A stretch of DNA of 64,000 nt from contig NW_004955501.1 of assembly GCF_000276665.1 (NCBI RefSeq), positions 6,388,589-6,452,588 of the forward strand, given 5' to 3'. This DNA is from Chinchilla lanigera. Taxonomy: Eukaryota; Chordata; Mammalia; Rodentia; Chinchillidae. The translations under genes and the position numbers were made by a program. Below, piece by piece: positions 45,290-57,380 of the stretch (positions within the stretch are counted from its first letter, which is position 1; each line of letters begins with the position of its first letter). A model generated the notes under the pieces. It had not been told where the DNA came from and searched no databases. It worked only from the letters and a program-made list of their open reading frames with translations.

Positions 45290-46900
45290 TATGAGATACT
45301 GTTTCCTGAGGGGCTCCACAGAGCCAGAGGTCAGGGAGTGAGGTAAACTGGAGCTGTGCTTTAACACACAGACACTTGATAGAAGTTGGCAGGTGGGGCT
45401 GACATTTTATTTCAAAGAATTCAGAGTGAACCCCAGCAGCAGAACAGTCTGGGGTCCTTCAGTGCGAATGTTGTAGAGTGGAATGAGTAAAGAACTATCC
45501 AGTCACAGTAGACTGCCAGCAGTTGGGAAGCAGACTGGGGGTAATTCTGCTGAGATGTAGGAGCTGGGATGACCCAGACTGTGGCTTCCAAAAGCCATTC
45601 TTAGCCCCAAGGTAAAGCAATGAAAGCATCCCCCCGGTCTGTTACCAGCAGAGCAGCCTTGGAACAGTGTCACAAACAGGCAAGCAGCTCTGGCATATGG
45701 TGACACAAGGGGACTCCCCTGTAATACAACCAGCATGTAAGAGGAGTTAGTGGTGTGGGACAGAGGAAGTTGTACAAGGTCTGGAAGAAGACAGCTGTAC
45801 ATGGATCTAGGAGCAACCCTGAACCTTGTCTACCTGACAGTGCCACAGCAAATGGGAGAGCACCATAGAGATAATCACAGTGAGGAAAAGTGGACATCCA
45901 GAAAATTTTCAGCTGAAGAGTAGCCCTAACCCCCAGATCCAGAGGCCAAGATCAGCCCCATACCCAGCACAAATCCCACCACAAAATTGGTGGGGTTACT
46001 GTTATGATTTGTGTCTGGATGTCCCCCAAAGCCTCATGTACTCATGGGGAAGGCTTCTAGAGTTTATAATTGATTCATGGGTGTAAGTGCTACACTCTCC
46101 CTGGGGCAGGTAGTTTGTATACAATGTAAGGGAGGGAAAGAGGCTACTTGTCTCTGCTCCTCCCCTTGTGCTCTTGTTGTTTTTGCTGTCTTCTGCTGTC
46201 ATGAACTGTTGCCCTCTGCCATGTGCCACTCTGCCTTGGAGCCAGCTGAGTATGGACTGAAACCTCCACAAACTGTGAGCTAAATAAATCTTTCCTTCCT
46301 TAATTTTGCATGTCAGGTATTTTCTCTCAGCAATGTAACCAAGACAGTTACACAGAACATTTCTGGGATCTGACTTGAACATTACCATGGAACTGTGGAC
46401 ACAAGAGGAATTTTATTACTTTTTTTTTTTTGATTGATTCTGTCTGGGTTGGATTTTTTTTTTAAAAAAAAAAACTATGTTTCTTACCTTTATTTTTGTT
46501 TTGTTCTATTCATCTTCTTTCTCTCTTCCTTCAACTGTCTCTCTTAATTTTATGATATTTTCATGTGAGTGAACATTGTCTCTTTTTTGTTTTCTTCAAT
46601 ATTCTTTTACCTTCTCTTTTATTTTTTCTTTTCTGTGCTTTTCTCGAGTTTCTCAAAGCTTGGGTGATCACCCTTTATGCTCCATCTTGCTTTGACTTTA
46701 TTTCTCCTCATTCATCTCTGTGTTTAGTTTCCTATCACTCTTAAATCCTTCCCAGGGTAAAATTACCCTACTAAAGGGAAACACTGTATACAAGTTCCTG
46801 GCATATGTTGGATTTGTTGTATAACTATAGAGCTTGCCCCTATGGTTAAAGGTACCAAATTAATAGCTATCATAGTTTGTCAGTTGCTAGGCCATGCGTG
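45290..46900 (+). mobile_element. LINE-1/HAL1 5'UTR-like sequence, split by an LTR
   Basis: 45.29-45.99 kb is GC-richer and ends 'ccaccacaaaattggtgggg'. After the LTR, 46.35-46.70 kb reads 'tctgggatctgacttgaac', 'ccatggaactgtggac' and a long T/C-rich tract. This order resembles the 5'UTR of old L1/HAL1 elements in sense orientation and resembles 61.5-62.0 kb. No ORF1 follows. Inferred, moderate confidence. Confidence 0.45.
46000..46346 (+). mobile_element. MaLR-like solo LTR with exact 5-base duplication
   Basis: 347 bases between two 'gttac' (45995-45999 and 46347-46351). Starts 'tgttatgatttgtgtctgga', contains 'actgaaacctccacaaactg' and 'gctaaataaatctttcc' (AATAAA), and ends 'gtaaccaagaca'. 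Excising it rejoins the surrounding 5'UTR-like sequence. Confidence 0.92.
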
Positions 46901-47126
46901 ATGCTATTGTTATGAATAATTGCATTACTTTAGCCAGAATGTCATACATGTTGTAATCAGTTTCTCTCCTTCATATGACAACACTGTGATTATCCGAGGT
47001 CATAACCATCACATTGTCTAGTACCAAAGGACTGGATGCTGAGCCAAATAGACTGCAACTTCCCATTCTTAATAAATTGGAAAGGTAGATTTTTGGGATA
47101 GACACAAACACCAAGAACCACCTATA
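46901..47126. other. unassigned sequence
   Basis: No element recognised; lies directly left of duplicate copy B. Confidence 0.5.
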
Positions 47127-47440
47127 CCTGGAGCATCTTAAATGTCTCAGTACCTGTTTGTAAAAGAACATTGAAGAAAAATACATGAAATCTAAATTTA
47201 TGAATACACCAGCCTATTTTTTATTCATTTTGCCTCAGGCAGTACTTACAGATTCACCTCCATTATAATTATGTCTTTTTAAGTCAGCTTTTAAAGTATT
47301 TATTTTCATCAAAGATTTACATGCACATGATTTAGAGAGTGAAATAATGTCACAATGTTTGATATGAAAATCAGTAGTGTTTACCTCATTTCTCTCTCCA
47401 AAGAGATATTTTCACCTCCTCTAGTGGACTGTTGATATTT
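47127..47440. repeat. 314-base duplicated block, copy B
   Basis: Second copy of 43359-43672, one mismatch in 314. The flanks are unrelated to those of copy A ('ctata' against 'ttcac' on the left, 'taccttcc' against 'aacaccat' on the right). The edges are therefore sharp. Confidence 0.97.
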
Positions 47441-47577
47441 TACCTTCCTTTTCCATAGTGCTTATTGTCTACTCTGCCTATTACCCTTAATTCCAAGTCA
47501 GTTTGGCAAAATATTTTAAAAATGAAACAATTACTTGTGATTTTAGTTACCACCCTGGAATTTTTCCCTGTTCTTTT

Positions 47578-49165
47578 AAAGATTTTATTTAAGGAGAAAA
47601 AACCCACAAAATTTCAAGACAAGATAATAAGAGGGTAACAATAGTTAATATATTGTGTATTGTTATCTTTAAATTACTCAGAGGACAAGATATTGGCATT
47701 TAATTTTCCAAACAATGTTAGCACAAACCTTTCTTTTCAATGAACTAAGAGGAATTAGTAGTATAACTATCTTAACTATCCTATATATATATCCCATATA
47801 TATATATTTTTATGCTTTTCCCTTCCTTCTTTTCTCCATTTCCCCATCCCAGTTTCTTTTTCATTTTGGAGTTTCTTCCCATTTTACAATATATATTGTA
47901 TAAGAAGACTACATCTTTTTTATCCATTCCTCATTTGATGGGCATTTAGGTTGTTTCCAAGATCTAGATGTTACAAATTGTGCTGTTATAAACATGGGTG
48001 CATATACCATTGTGGTACAATATTTTTAATTCTTCTGGAAAGATACTCAGAAGGAGAATAGCTAGATGGAATGGGACCTCTAATCCTAGTTTTTTGAAGA
48101 ATCTCTGCACTGATTTCCATAGTGGTTGTAGCAGTCTACACTACCACCAACAGTGGAGAAAGATTCCTTTTTTCCCATATTCCCCAGCATTTTTATTGGT
48201 TGAGTGCTTGATAATAGCCATTTTTTCCCCAGGGTGATATGGAATCTCAGTGTTGCTTTAATTTGCATCTCTTGAATGACCAATGTTCTTGAACATTTTT
48301 TCGTATATTTATTTGCTGTTTGTATTTCTTCATCTGAGAAGTGTATATTCATCTCAGATGCCTATTTTTGCTTTGGGTCTTTAAATTTGTGAGGTTTGAT
48401 TTTTTTGAGTTCTTTATATGTTCTCAATAGTAATCCTTTGTCTGAGGTACAGTTGGCAAACATTTTCCCCACATGGTCATTTGTCTCTTCACTCTGTTGG
48501 TGGTTTCTCTTGTTGTGCAAAAGCTTTTCAATAAGATGAGATCCCAGTTGTTGATTCTTTGTGATAGTTCTTGTATTTTACCTATTTATCTTCCAGATGT
48601 TTCTGTTTTTAATATTTAGAACTTTGATCCATTTTGAATTTAGTGTATGATGAAAGACATGGAACAAATTTTTAATATTCAGCATGCAGAGCCTGTTTTT
48701 TTTAGCATCATTTATTAGAGAGTCTATCTTTTTTCCAGTGAATGTGTCTGACACCTCGGTTGAAGATAAGGCAGCTGAGTATGTCTAGAGTTGTTTCTGC
48801 ATCTTCTAATCTGTTCCATTGATCTTTGGGTCTGTTTTTCTTTTTGCCAGTACCACACTGTTTTTATCACAGTAGCTTTATGGTATAATTTCAAGTTAGG
48901 GATTGTGATGCTCCCTGCCTTACTTTTATTGCTCAAAATTGCCTTTGCTATTCTGGGTTCCCTCTGGTTCCAAATGAATTTTAGGATTGTTTTCTCTAAT
49001 TTTGTGAGATATGCTATTAGAATTTTGATCATAATTGCGTTAAATCCATATAACAGTTTTGGAAGTATGGTCATTTTCACTATATTGGTTCTTCCTACCC
49101 AAGAGCAGGGGACATCGTTCCATTTTCTGATATTCACTCCAATCTCTTTTTCTTCTAGACATATC
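47578..49165 (-). mobile_element. LINE-1, ORF2 C-terminal third plus 3'UTR, antisense
   Basis: 47.58-47.88 kb is 3'UTR, including an (AT)n and a GAAA-type tract on the complement. 47.9-49.16 kb is ORF2 3' sequence. The element stops abruptly near 49.16 kb, a typical 5' truncation. It provides the uninverted reference for the rearranged L1 at 25.6-28.1 kb. No target duplication was found. Confidence 0.92.
48724..49160 (-). pseudogene. L1 ORF2 fragment, post-RT region
   Basis: A 166-codon open minus frame (48724-49224). Its L1 part begins near '[16 protein letters not shown]' and includes '[16 protein letters not shown]', '[18 protein letters not shown]' and '[20 protein letters not shown]'. 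These are the conserved segments just after the RT catalytic core. About 20 residues upstream come from flanking DNA. Further downstream the frame shifts. Confidence 0.88.
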
Positions 49166-51098
49166 CTGTGTATAAAGTGAGGTGATATATACATAATACT
49201 CAGGACCACAGCACAAAAAATCACTCTTAGTTCTTAGAGGAATCTAAAGAATTTTAACTTTTTACAGCTTTTGATTCATAGTATAAAAGTTTTCTTTTTT
49301 TCTACACTGAAATTTCTATAATGCACTTCATCAGCCATGTATGTAAGTGATTGGCAACCTGTGCTCTCTACCATATTGTATATTAGTTAACACTTTTTTT
49401 CTCTTATTGCCTTAGTAGTTGAATTATCTATTGAAGGCTAGAAAAAGCTTCTTGTTAAGATTAGATGTTTATTACAGTTTTTCTGAATATTTCCCAGAGA
49501 AAAGATGAAGAAAGTGAATAGGAGTCCAGAAAGTCATCATGCCTTCTGCATTCTCCAGTGCAACTTTATCCTGCTGCCAAGAGACTCGCTAGATAATTTG
49601 TGTTCTTACCTTCAGCCATTTAGAATATTTTCTTGATGATACGCTGATTTCTCTCTTCACCTTCTATCTGATAAAGAGGTCAGAATGCACTTGGGCACAT
49701 GACATGACTGGGAGCTGCTGATTAGGACATTATGGGCAAGGAAAGGATATTATGACCTTTACTCACATATCATTTTGACTAAAATTGACTTGAAGAAGAG
49801 GGCCCAACTCTAGTTTCGTAGCATTGCCACACATCTTTAGTTGTACTCAGGGGTATCATGAGACTTTTTCAAAGGCATATACAAATGAGGGAGAGTATCA
49901 TACAAACGAAGGAGAAGGAAGTATCATACAATCAAATCCATGGAATAAGATTTATGTGCTCCTTGAAGTAAGATTTCCAAACTCCTGATGGGGAAATACT
50001 TTCTTAATGACAAAGGAATCTGGAGTTTCTACACAGCCAGGTGTGCTTAGACCAAAGACAATGGAGTAAGTTGCTTGGGAAGGTACCACCGCTAGAATAA
50101 TGGTCTATTAGAATGAGCTAGCAAATAGAATTAATTATGGAAGCTAGAAAAAAAGTGCACTCGGCGAACAAATAATACAACGAAACACACTAGATAATGT
50201 GACAATACTGGGTGGTGCAAAGGGAGATTTCACCAGGAAATAACAGAGATGGCCTTTCCAACAGGTCAGTAAGACATAATGTGAAACAGATAGGTATGGT
50301 GATCTGGCCCACCACAATCAACATTTCAGGGGAGGTATTCAAAAAATTGTAAATATTCAAACATGAAGATAGGACTGAGACTGTAGTTCTCATCTACTTG
50401 AAACCAGACAACAGCATAGGGTTGTGGCTTGATTTAGAAGAGAGAAGTTCTATAACACGAGCAGAGTTCAAGGTCAGAGCTACTTTACAACTCAGGGGGC
50501 AAGAGCTGTGGATAACCTCCTGGCTCAGAACCGACTGGGCCTCAGGACAACCTGACAACAAAGGGCTCAAAGAGGCCCTGCACTGGGGTCAAATAGTTGT
50601 GCTGGGATTGGGAGTCAGCAAATCTAACTTTAAATCATGAAGACAATGGAGATAGTATGATTCATGCTGTTGTGCTTGTCTCAAATCAGAACAGGATCTG
50701 TCTTTAAAATGTACAGCCTTAATGTATTATTAGAACAATTTTCCATTCATTTCTCTCATTTTCTCATTTCTCATTTATCTTGCAGAAGCCAATCATGAAA
50801 ACCTGTTGAGGAGGGTGAACAGAGCCCTGAGATGGAAAGTGATAAAATTCCCCTCACCAGTGGTGTGCTTGCCAGGAGACAGTTGAAAGCTGTGGGGATA
50901 CTCCACCTGTTTTTGATGAATATGTTCTTAAGAAAGTGATTCATGATGGCAGAGTTGTCCTCCGTTTTAGCACACAACACTTCCACATCCATGACAAAGT
51001 TAGAAAAACTATGCAAACAGAACTTAGGGGAAAAAAGCTCTGAGTTTAAGAGGAACATGGAGATTACTACTTCACACCCAGGTCAGTCAGTGCAACTG
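49166..51098. other. unassigned sequence
   Basis: About 1.9 kb with no recognised element. Small frames (50190-50393, 50398-50640, 50771-51058) have no recognisable domain. Confidence 0.5.
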
Positions 51099-51295
51099 TA
51101 GTGTAGTGCAGTGAACAGAGCATAGACTTAGAGGTCAAACAGACCTGGACTTGAATCCCAGTTACACCAGCATTAGCTGAAACACGTGGTTTCTCATTTT
51201 AAAAACGAACACCTACCTTGCCTGCCTTCCAGTTTTGTGTATTGTTTAGAATAATGTAAGTGGCAATGCTCCGCAGAGTGCGAGTGTTAGGCAAA
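51099..51295 (+). mobile_element. MIR SINE
   Basis: Sense MIR: 'tagtgcagtgaacagagcat', 'tggacttgaatcccagttac', 'tttctcattttaaaaacgaa', 'cacctaccttgcctgcc' and a degenerate 3' part. Confidence 0.82.
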
Positions 51296-51576
51296 CAAAA
51301 TTATGGTCACTGAGAGGAAAGAACAATTTAAATAATTAATCATCGCTCCTCTAAATTGATCCTCCACTTCTAACTCTAACCTTGTCCGGAATCAGGACAC
51401 AAGCAGAGACATGATTTAAGGCACCGAATTACCAGAACTAATGCCAGGTCAATTTAGAAGACCATTCACAGCCAGAGTCACTGTTAGAAAGGAAAGAATA
51501 AGAGGAGGCTTGCCATCCAATCTCTCTCATAATGAGGACAACATTCCTGGAAAAGAAAGAGGGTAAGAGACCTGTT
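51296..51576. other. unassigned sequence
   Basis: No element recognised. Confidence 0.5.
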
Positions 51577-51711
51577 CAAATCTCTTAGTAGGGGCTGGGG
51601 ATTTAGCTCAGCGGCAAAGCGCCTGCCTGGCAAGCGCAAGGTCATGAGTTCGATTCCCGGTACCAGAAAAAAAACTACAAAAACAAAACAAAAAAAACAA
51701 ATCTCTTGGTA
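51577..51711 (+). mobile_element. ID SINE with target-site duplication
   Basis: Body at 51591-51663 ('ggggctggggatttagctca' ... 'gattcccggtaccag'). An A-rich tail with C interruptions runs to 51697. The duplication 'caaatctctt(a/g)gta' (51577-51590 and 51698-51711) has one difference. A and B boxes are present. It lacks one A in 'ggcaaagcg' relative to the 15.3 kb copy and has 'cgattcc' in the B box. Confidence 0.95.
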
Positions 51712-53102
51712 AATATGCTAATGGCAGACTTCTTAAATATAAGCTTAGTCCTTATCTATAGATTGCTCTTAGCAGGATTCTAGGATTTTTATCATAAACA
51801 AATTTGGGTCTATGGATTTATGGACTTTGGCACCCTGGAAAGTAGTAGGTGAGCTATGTCACTGTCTGATCAAAAGATGGCATGCTCTGTAAGTGACATG
51901 GACTGCACATGTTAGTTAGAGATGGTTAATCTGGGCTTGAAGTGTGGCCTGGTGAGAAAGGAAAAGACTGGAGAGCATTAGGGATCACAGGCCTCCCTTT
52001 GCTTTGTCTGTGTCATGGGATTATCTGTATCTTTGAGATTATTAGTATATCTTCATACTGGGTAAGACTTCTGGTTCGTGCTAGTCTGATTTCACCAGCT
52101 GATCCTTTGTGTTGTCTCATACAGTTCCTTAAAATGTGTTGGAGCCTTCAAAGCAAGAATGAATTGATCGTTATTGCCTCCAAAGTGTGCATGTTTCCAT
52201 AGACATTAACACAGCAGGAGCCTGGACACAACTCAGTGACACAGTAGGAATCTTGTACCTCTAGAATCCAACTGTGCTGACTCTCTTTCCCTCAGCCCCC
52301 TCCTCACCTATTTTTACAAGTTGATTTTATTGAGTCATTGTGCCTTGTCACTTTATTGCTACCGCATAAGGCCATTAAATTATAGCACTTTCCATTTATG
52401 ATTTTCACTGATTGTCTCATTCTGCTCATATATTTTAAGTTTAAATGCAAGCATAAAATATTTCTCAAAATTCTACAAAGTACTTGGATGTTTTCCTTCC
52501 TGTAATCATAGTAAGAAGCATAAAAAGAGAAATCTGTTTCACAAAGTCCATTCTCTGTGCGTTTTCAGACTTCAAAATTCTGTAGAGGTAACATGTTTAC
52601 AAGAAAACAGAAGCTTAGTGGTCACAAACACACTCAAATCAGAAAAATGACAAAAGACTGAAGTACAATTAGTAAAGAAATAATACTATGTATTTCAAAG
52701 AATAGCAAACCTGAGCTATACATTCACTAACGACGAGACAAGGACAGATTCCGTGTTGGTCACCTTTCTTTTGTTATTATTCCCTCATGGAAGAACAGAA
52801 CTAATGATCTACCCCCAGTAAAGGCTGCAGTGGTCACTTTGTGGTATGAATTTTAGGAAGAGTAAGAGAAGTTCTCATACCGAGTAAATGCTGGTAAGTT
52901 GCTATATTAAAGGTATTATTCCCTTTAAATTCGACATGCTTGGTTCACCTCACAGTTTTATGAAGGGCAGAAAAGCAGACACAGAACTCCAGTGACTTGT
53001 CTATTCTGACTGAAGAGCAGACCAGCAAAAGCTCATGTTTCCATACTCGCTGCTCATGAGTACTAGTGAAAAATGATAAAAAACAAACAAACAAACAAAG
53101 AC
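51712..53102. other. unassigned sequence; short (AAAC)n
   Basis: An (AAAC)n run lies at about 53078-53099, adjoining the SINE dimer. The rest is unrecognised. Confidence 0.5.
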
Positions 53103-53307
53103 TCAAACCTTTTCTTTTTGTTGGTACCAGGGATAGAACTCACAACCTTGCGCTTGTGAGGCAGGCGCTTATGCCACTGAGTTATATCGCCAGCCCCTTT
53201 GGGTTTCTTCTTGGTTTTTTTTGGTACCAGGAATCAAACTCATGACCTCAGGCATGCCGGGGAAGCGCTTACTCAGCTGAGCTATATCCCCGGCCCTTCA
53301 AACCTTT
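53103..53307 (-). mobile_element. dimeric ID SINE, antisense, single target duplication
   Basis: Two antisense ID units in the same orientation lie head to tail. The left unit (53113-53197) ends 'tatatcgccagcccc'; the right unit (53198-53297) ends 'gctatatccccggccc'. Both have 'ttggtaccag' at their 3' tails. The outer flanks share 'tcaaaccttt' (53103-53112 and 53298-53307). No such duplication separates the two units, so the pair may have inserted as one dimer. Insertion of one unit into the other's tail is the alternative. Confidence 0.85.
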
Positions 53308-56300
53308 AAAGAGAAAGCAAAAATCTGCTGGAAACTTTCCTTACCACAGTATTAGGTGGGGAAGGCTAACTTCGCAGATCTTCCAGTAAGAGAGCTGGAA
53401 GATGATTTATAAGATGTAATCTTCTTTATTCCTAAATGTTATCATTGAAAGAAGATCTAATTTCTTCAACAAGATGGAAATCATTTGATTGATCATTTAA
53501 AAATTAAACAGGAGAGAAAAATTTTATTCAGTAATGATCTTATTAGAGGAATCCCTAAAATATAAATAAAGTGCACATACTCCTTGCACAATTAGCTTTT
53601 CCCAGAGCCCAAAACTTTTGAATTATACACTAAGTAATTGGGTGTGGCATTTCCATTATTTTTTACATTAATTCTCTTTTTTCATAAAAGGACAAAAGTT
53701 CATTTAGAAAAAATTTTTAATTCAAGATTAAAATGTAAAGGAGAAATATTGGTTTGATAGCTTAAAACAAAAAGTGCACACATGATAATCAGTACTCAAA
53801 AGCTGGCACTTGCTATAGTGCAGCTTAAAACCTAGTAGTTTTGTGAATAATGAAATTTCAAATTTTTGAATTTGTAATAGTCCCATGTTTTTAGATATAG
53901 CACCTACACATACATTTTAATATGTTCAACTGTTCATAGGTGACTCTGAAGGAATTGGAAATTCATTAAATACACCTGTGAGGATGTCTTTTTAATAAGG
54001 TCAACTATATTTTGTTTAAATAAACTGTAATGATATATAACTCTTTTTCTAATTTTTTTTTACCTAAATAACAGTCCCAAATCTCTCCTGTAGGATCCTA
54101 GTACACCCTGTTTTGATTGGATTACTGAGTATCTGACCCTCATATGGATTCTCTTTCTCCTTCTTAAGATGGTTACTAAATTTTGGGGATCTATCTGGCT
54201 CACTTAGAAGTTCCTTTCTTCACTCTTTTTTATGATATGCATTGAGAAATACACATATATCCTAAAGATACAAGTACTGTATGGACATAAAACCTTCTAC
54301 ACATCTATACTCTGTTTCCTTACCTTCACACATATCAGAGTAAAGCTTCCTGCATAACAGAAGAGGTGTTTTAGAGCTTTTCATCCACAACATTTAATTT
54401 CCTGCTGTACTGACAGGGCAGAGATGACATTCCTAAAACTTTTGATGAATATGCCTGTTCATATTTACTGTTCTGTTCTATGGATATATTTTATTACAGG
54501 TGGCCTTAGTATTTAAAACACAAGCTTGAAAGTGAAAAAATAGTGCTACATGGGAAGAATGCCATCTGATTTTAAGTTGTAGGGTTATTGAAGGCTTTGG
54601 AGGGAGAAAAATCTTATCTAGAAGGACTGGATGTCCCTTTCATTCCTCTTGCTGTGGCTCATGGAAGGATATGAGCAGGCAGTGTGGAGAGATGGTAAAA
54701 GTATATAAAACTTGAAGTGAGACAGTCATGACATGAGACGACTCTCTCTTTCCCACCTAGATGCTGAGTAACCTTGAGCATCCTTGTAGCTTTATGTATA
54801 AAATTGAGTAAATACATACATTAAGAGGCTGTTAAGAAGGTCAAGTTTGATGGTGGATGGGAAAGTATTTTATCAACTGTAAAGAACTACAAATAAACCT
54901 TCTTACTTGATATTTCAAATAAAAAGGGCTCAGTAGTTTTCTGGAGTTTTCTGGCTTGTCTGCTTTATCCATGTTTTCACCCTTGATCAATAGCTCCATA
55001 AACATCTAATGTGGGAGGTTAAGCTCTGCCAAGCTCTTGGCAGACCATCTTCTCAATGAATCCTGAGGTCTGTTAAAAAAAAAAAAAAAGCAGAAATTTA
55101 AGGGACCAAGGCACACATATGCACAGATTGGCGTGAGTGCAGGTGTGTACACATGCTTGTGCACCAGCACACATATATACACATCCCTCCCCTCTAAAGC
55201 TCAGAGCTATGATTTCTTCAAATCATGTGATGAAAAAAATCTACTTGTTTCTCCCACAGCTATTTATAATGCCACTTGGGAAAGCAGTGCTGGTGCATTG
55301 TGAACAGGTGCCTGCATGCCGACATAGAAGTTCACAGCAACTTTGTAGTTCAAAGGGAGGAGAGAAGCAGGCCAGCCCCACAGAAGCGTCACCACAGTGT
55401 AGAAATCAGGGTTTGGATCCCAAATGGCAAGGCTGTGTTGTCCTCATGGAATAGACTTTCTGGAATGGATCCTTTCATTTTGTTTCCAACTCTGTGATTT
55501 CCTGCTATGATCACATGAGGATGGTTGAGAAGACAGTAAGTTTCCATCTGAACTCTCAGAATGTTCCGTTTGCTCCAACTGAGCCAGAGCAGGATAGATT
55601 CAGCAGGCTGTCCAGTTGTTCAGGAAGTTCAGTGTAAGGTCCAGACTAAGATACTTATTAGTTAGCCAGACCTGTGTGGTTTAAACCAGATAGGAGTATG
55701 TATATGTGGCCCTAAAGTTCTTTGACTTTTTATCAGACAAATTTGGGTGTTTGGCCAAAATAGGATTTTTTAAGAAAGCGTTGTTGAATTATGGTTGCTC
55801 ATCATCTCAGCTTCCAGATATTTGGTAAAGTAGAAACTGATAGACCTTGATTCAGATCTCACAAACTGGATTTGAGATCGTGGGCAATATGCATAAGGTC
55901 TCTGCAGTGGGTTTCTTCATCTATAGAATGTTGAAAGTACTCCTTCGGTTCTTGTAAAACAAAGGGAACAGATATTTAGTGGGCTGAGATGGAGTTAGTA
56001 CTTACTTTTGGTCAGTTCTGCTCCCTGACCCATTTCTTATTTCAGTATTCCCTGATTGGGTTTCCTTGGACAATTCCTTGCATCTACAGCTGTTCTCATG
56101 GTTACATTCTTTCAGACTCACCTAGACGTATTTGTGCAATTCTCTTCAAGATAGTGGAGATAATAGTATTACTGGATGGTTGTATCTCATGGGTTCATTG
56201 TAGAAGATAATTTATTACTAGTAAAACAGCACAGAGCTGGGCCAGTAGTAAGTGGATATAGTCTAACTACAGCTTATTATTAATGAATGGGGAAGAAATT

Positions 56301-57265
56301 AAGATAGTCTTTGAGCTCTAAATCTATACTTTCTTAATTGTTCCCCAAGTAACACACTACAACTCACTTATCCTGGGTCTGAGTCATTCCTCTCTAAAAA
56401 CCCTTCAGGACATTGTCCCCGCTTCCAGTAACATGACACTACATGAAATTATCAAGGCAACTAGAACCTTGTCTCTGTTCTAACCTCCTTTGTGAGGCCA
56501 GTCAAGGTTGGGTTTGTTGAGACCACTCTTGAAGGCAGGCTGTGCAATGTATCTGGAAATTCTGTGCAGGGCTTTTTCTGTTTTGCTGGGCTGGAAGGTA
56601 AGGATAAGGCTGACAGTGAGGCAGGAATGGGGCGAATAAAAGGTTAAGTGGCAGAATCTGGAAATTCTCCCTTTGCCAAAGGAGGAAACATATCCTAATT
56701 TTATCCTTTTCTGGTTCTAGTTTCAGATCATGACGCAAAGCCAAATACACCTCCCCCAAAACACCTACAGCAATCTAAGGACAGCAACTGTTCTAAATTA
56801 CAGCTCTTGGTGCCAGTTCTTCACACTCTTGTTTTCTTTATCTATTGATCTTACTGTGAATAAGTTTTTTTTCTAATTACAGGAGAACAGAATAAATAAT
56901 AACAGTACTAAAGAGGTGAAAAAATGTCCCTACCTAGAAATGTATTTGTGGCATAAAAAACCTGAAGCTATTTTCAGGTGTTTACAGAATGGTCCTTTAA
57001 ACTATAGGATTTTGTTCATAAATGCTTTTCTTCCCAGGCATTCTTTAAATTTAATGTTCTGAGAATGGACGGATATCATATTAATAGTGAAACAGAATTC
57101 TATTTCTTACACTATAGGAAAAATTACCATTTTAAATAGTATAAAACTTAAATGTATCCATTTAGTAGGCTAGGGAGAGATTTATTTTACATTAAAGGAC
57201 ATAAACCATTAAGGGTCTGTCTTGATGGCTTCTTTGAGGGTGGAAATTAAGTTTGCTTCTCCAAT
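53308..57265. other. unassigned sequence, about 4 kb
   Basis: AT-rich with A runs (for example 55076-55090). I find no repeat family or coding signal that I can name. The 105-codon plus frame at 55137-55454 and the smaller frames overlapping it look incidental. This is the longest stretch without a recognised element. Confidence 0.5.
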
Positions 57266-57380
57266 AGCATTATCCAGGGCTGGGGATATAGTTCAGTGGC
57301 ACAAGTGCCTGCCTGGCAAGTGCAAGGACCTGAGTTCGATTCCTGATACAAAAAGAAGAAAAAAACACAAGAGCATTATC
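57266..57380 (+). mobile_element. older ID SINE with target-site duplication
   Basis: Body from 57277 ('gggctggggatatagttcag') to 'gattcctgatac', with a tail of mixed A/G. 'agcattatc' repeats at 57266-57274 and 57372-57380. It has more changes from the consensus than the other copies, including in the A box ('tagttcagtgg') and 'gacctgag', so it is probably older. Confidence 0.9.

Noticed and set aside
48791..49180. 129-codon hydrophobic plus frame (also 22721-22999)
   Set aside because: Both are antisense shadows of L1 ORF2, and their similarity to each other comes from the shared L1.
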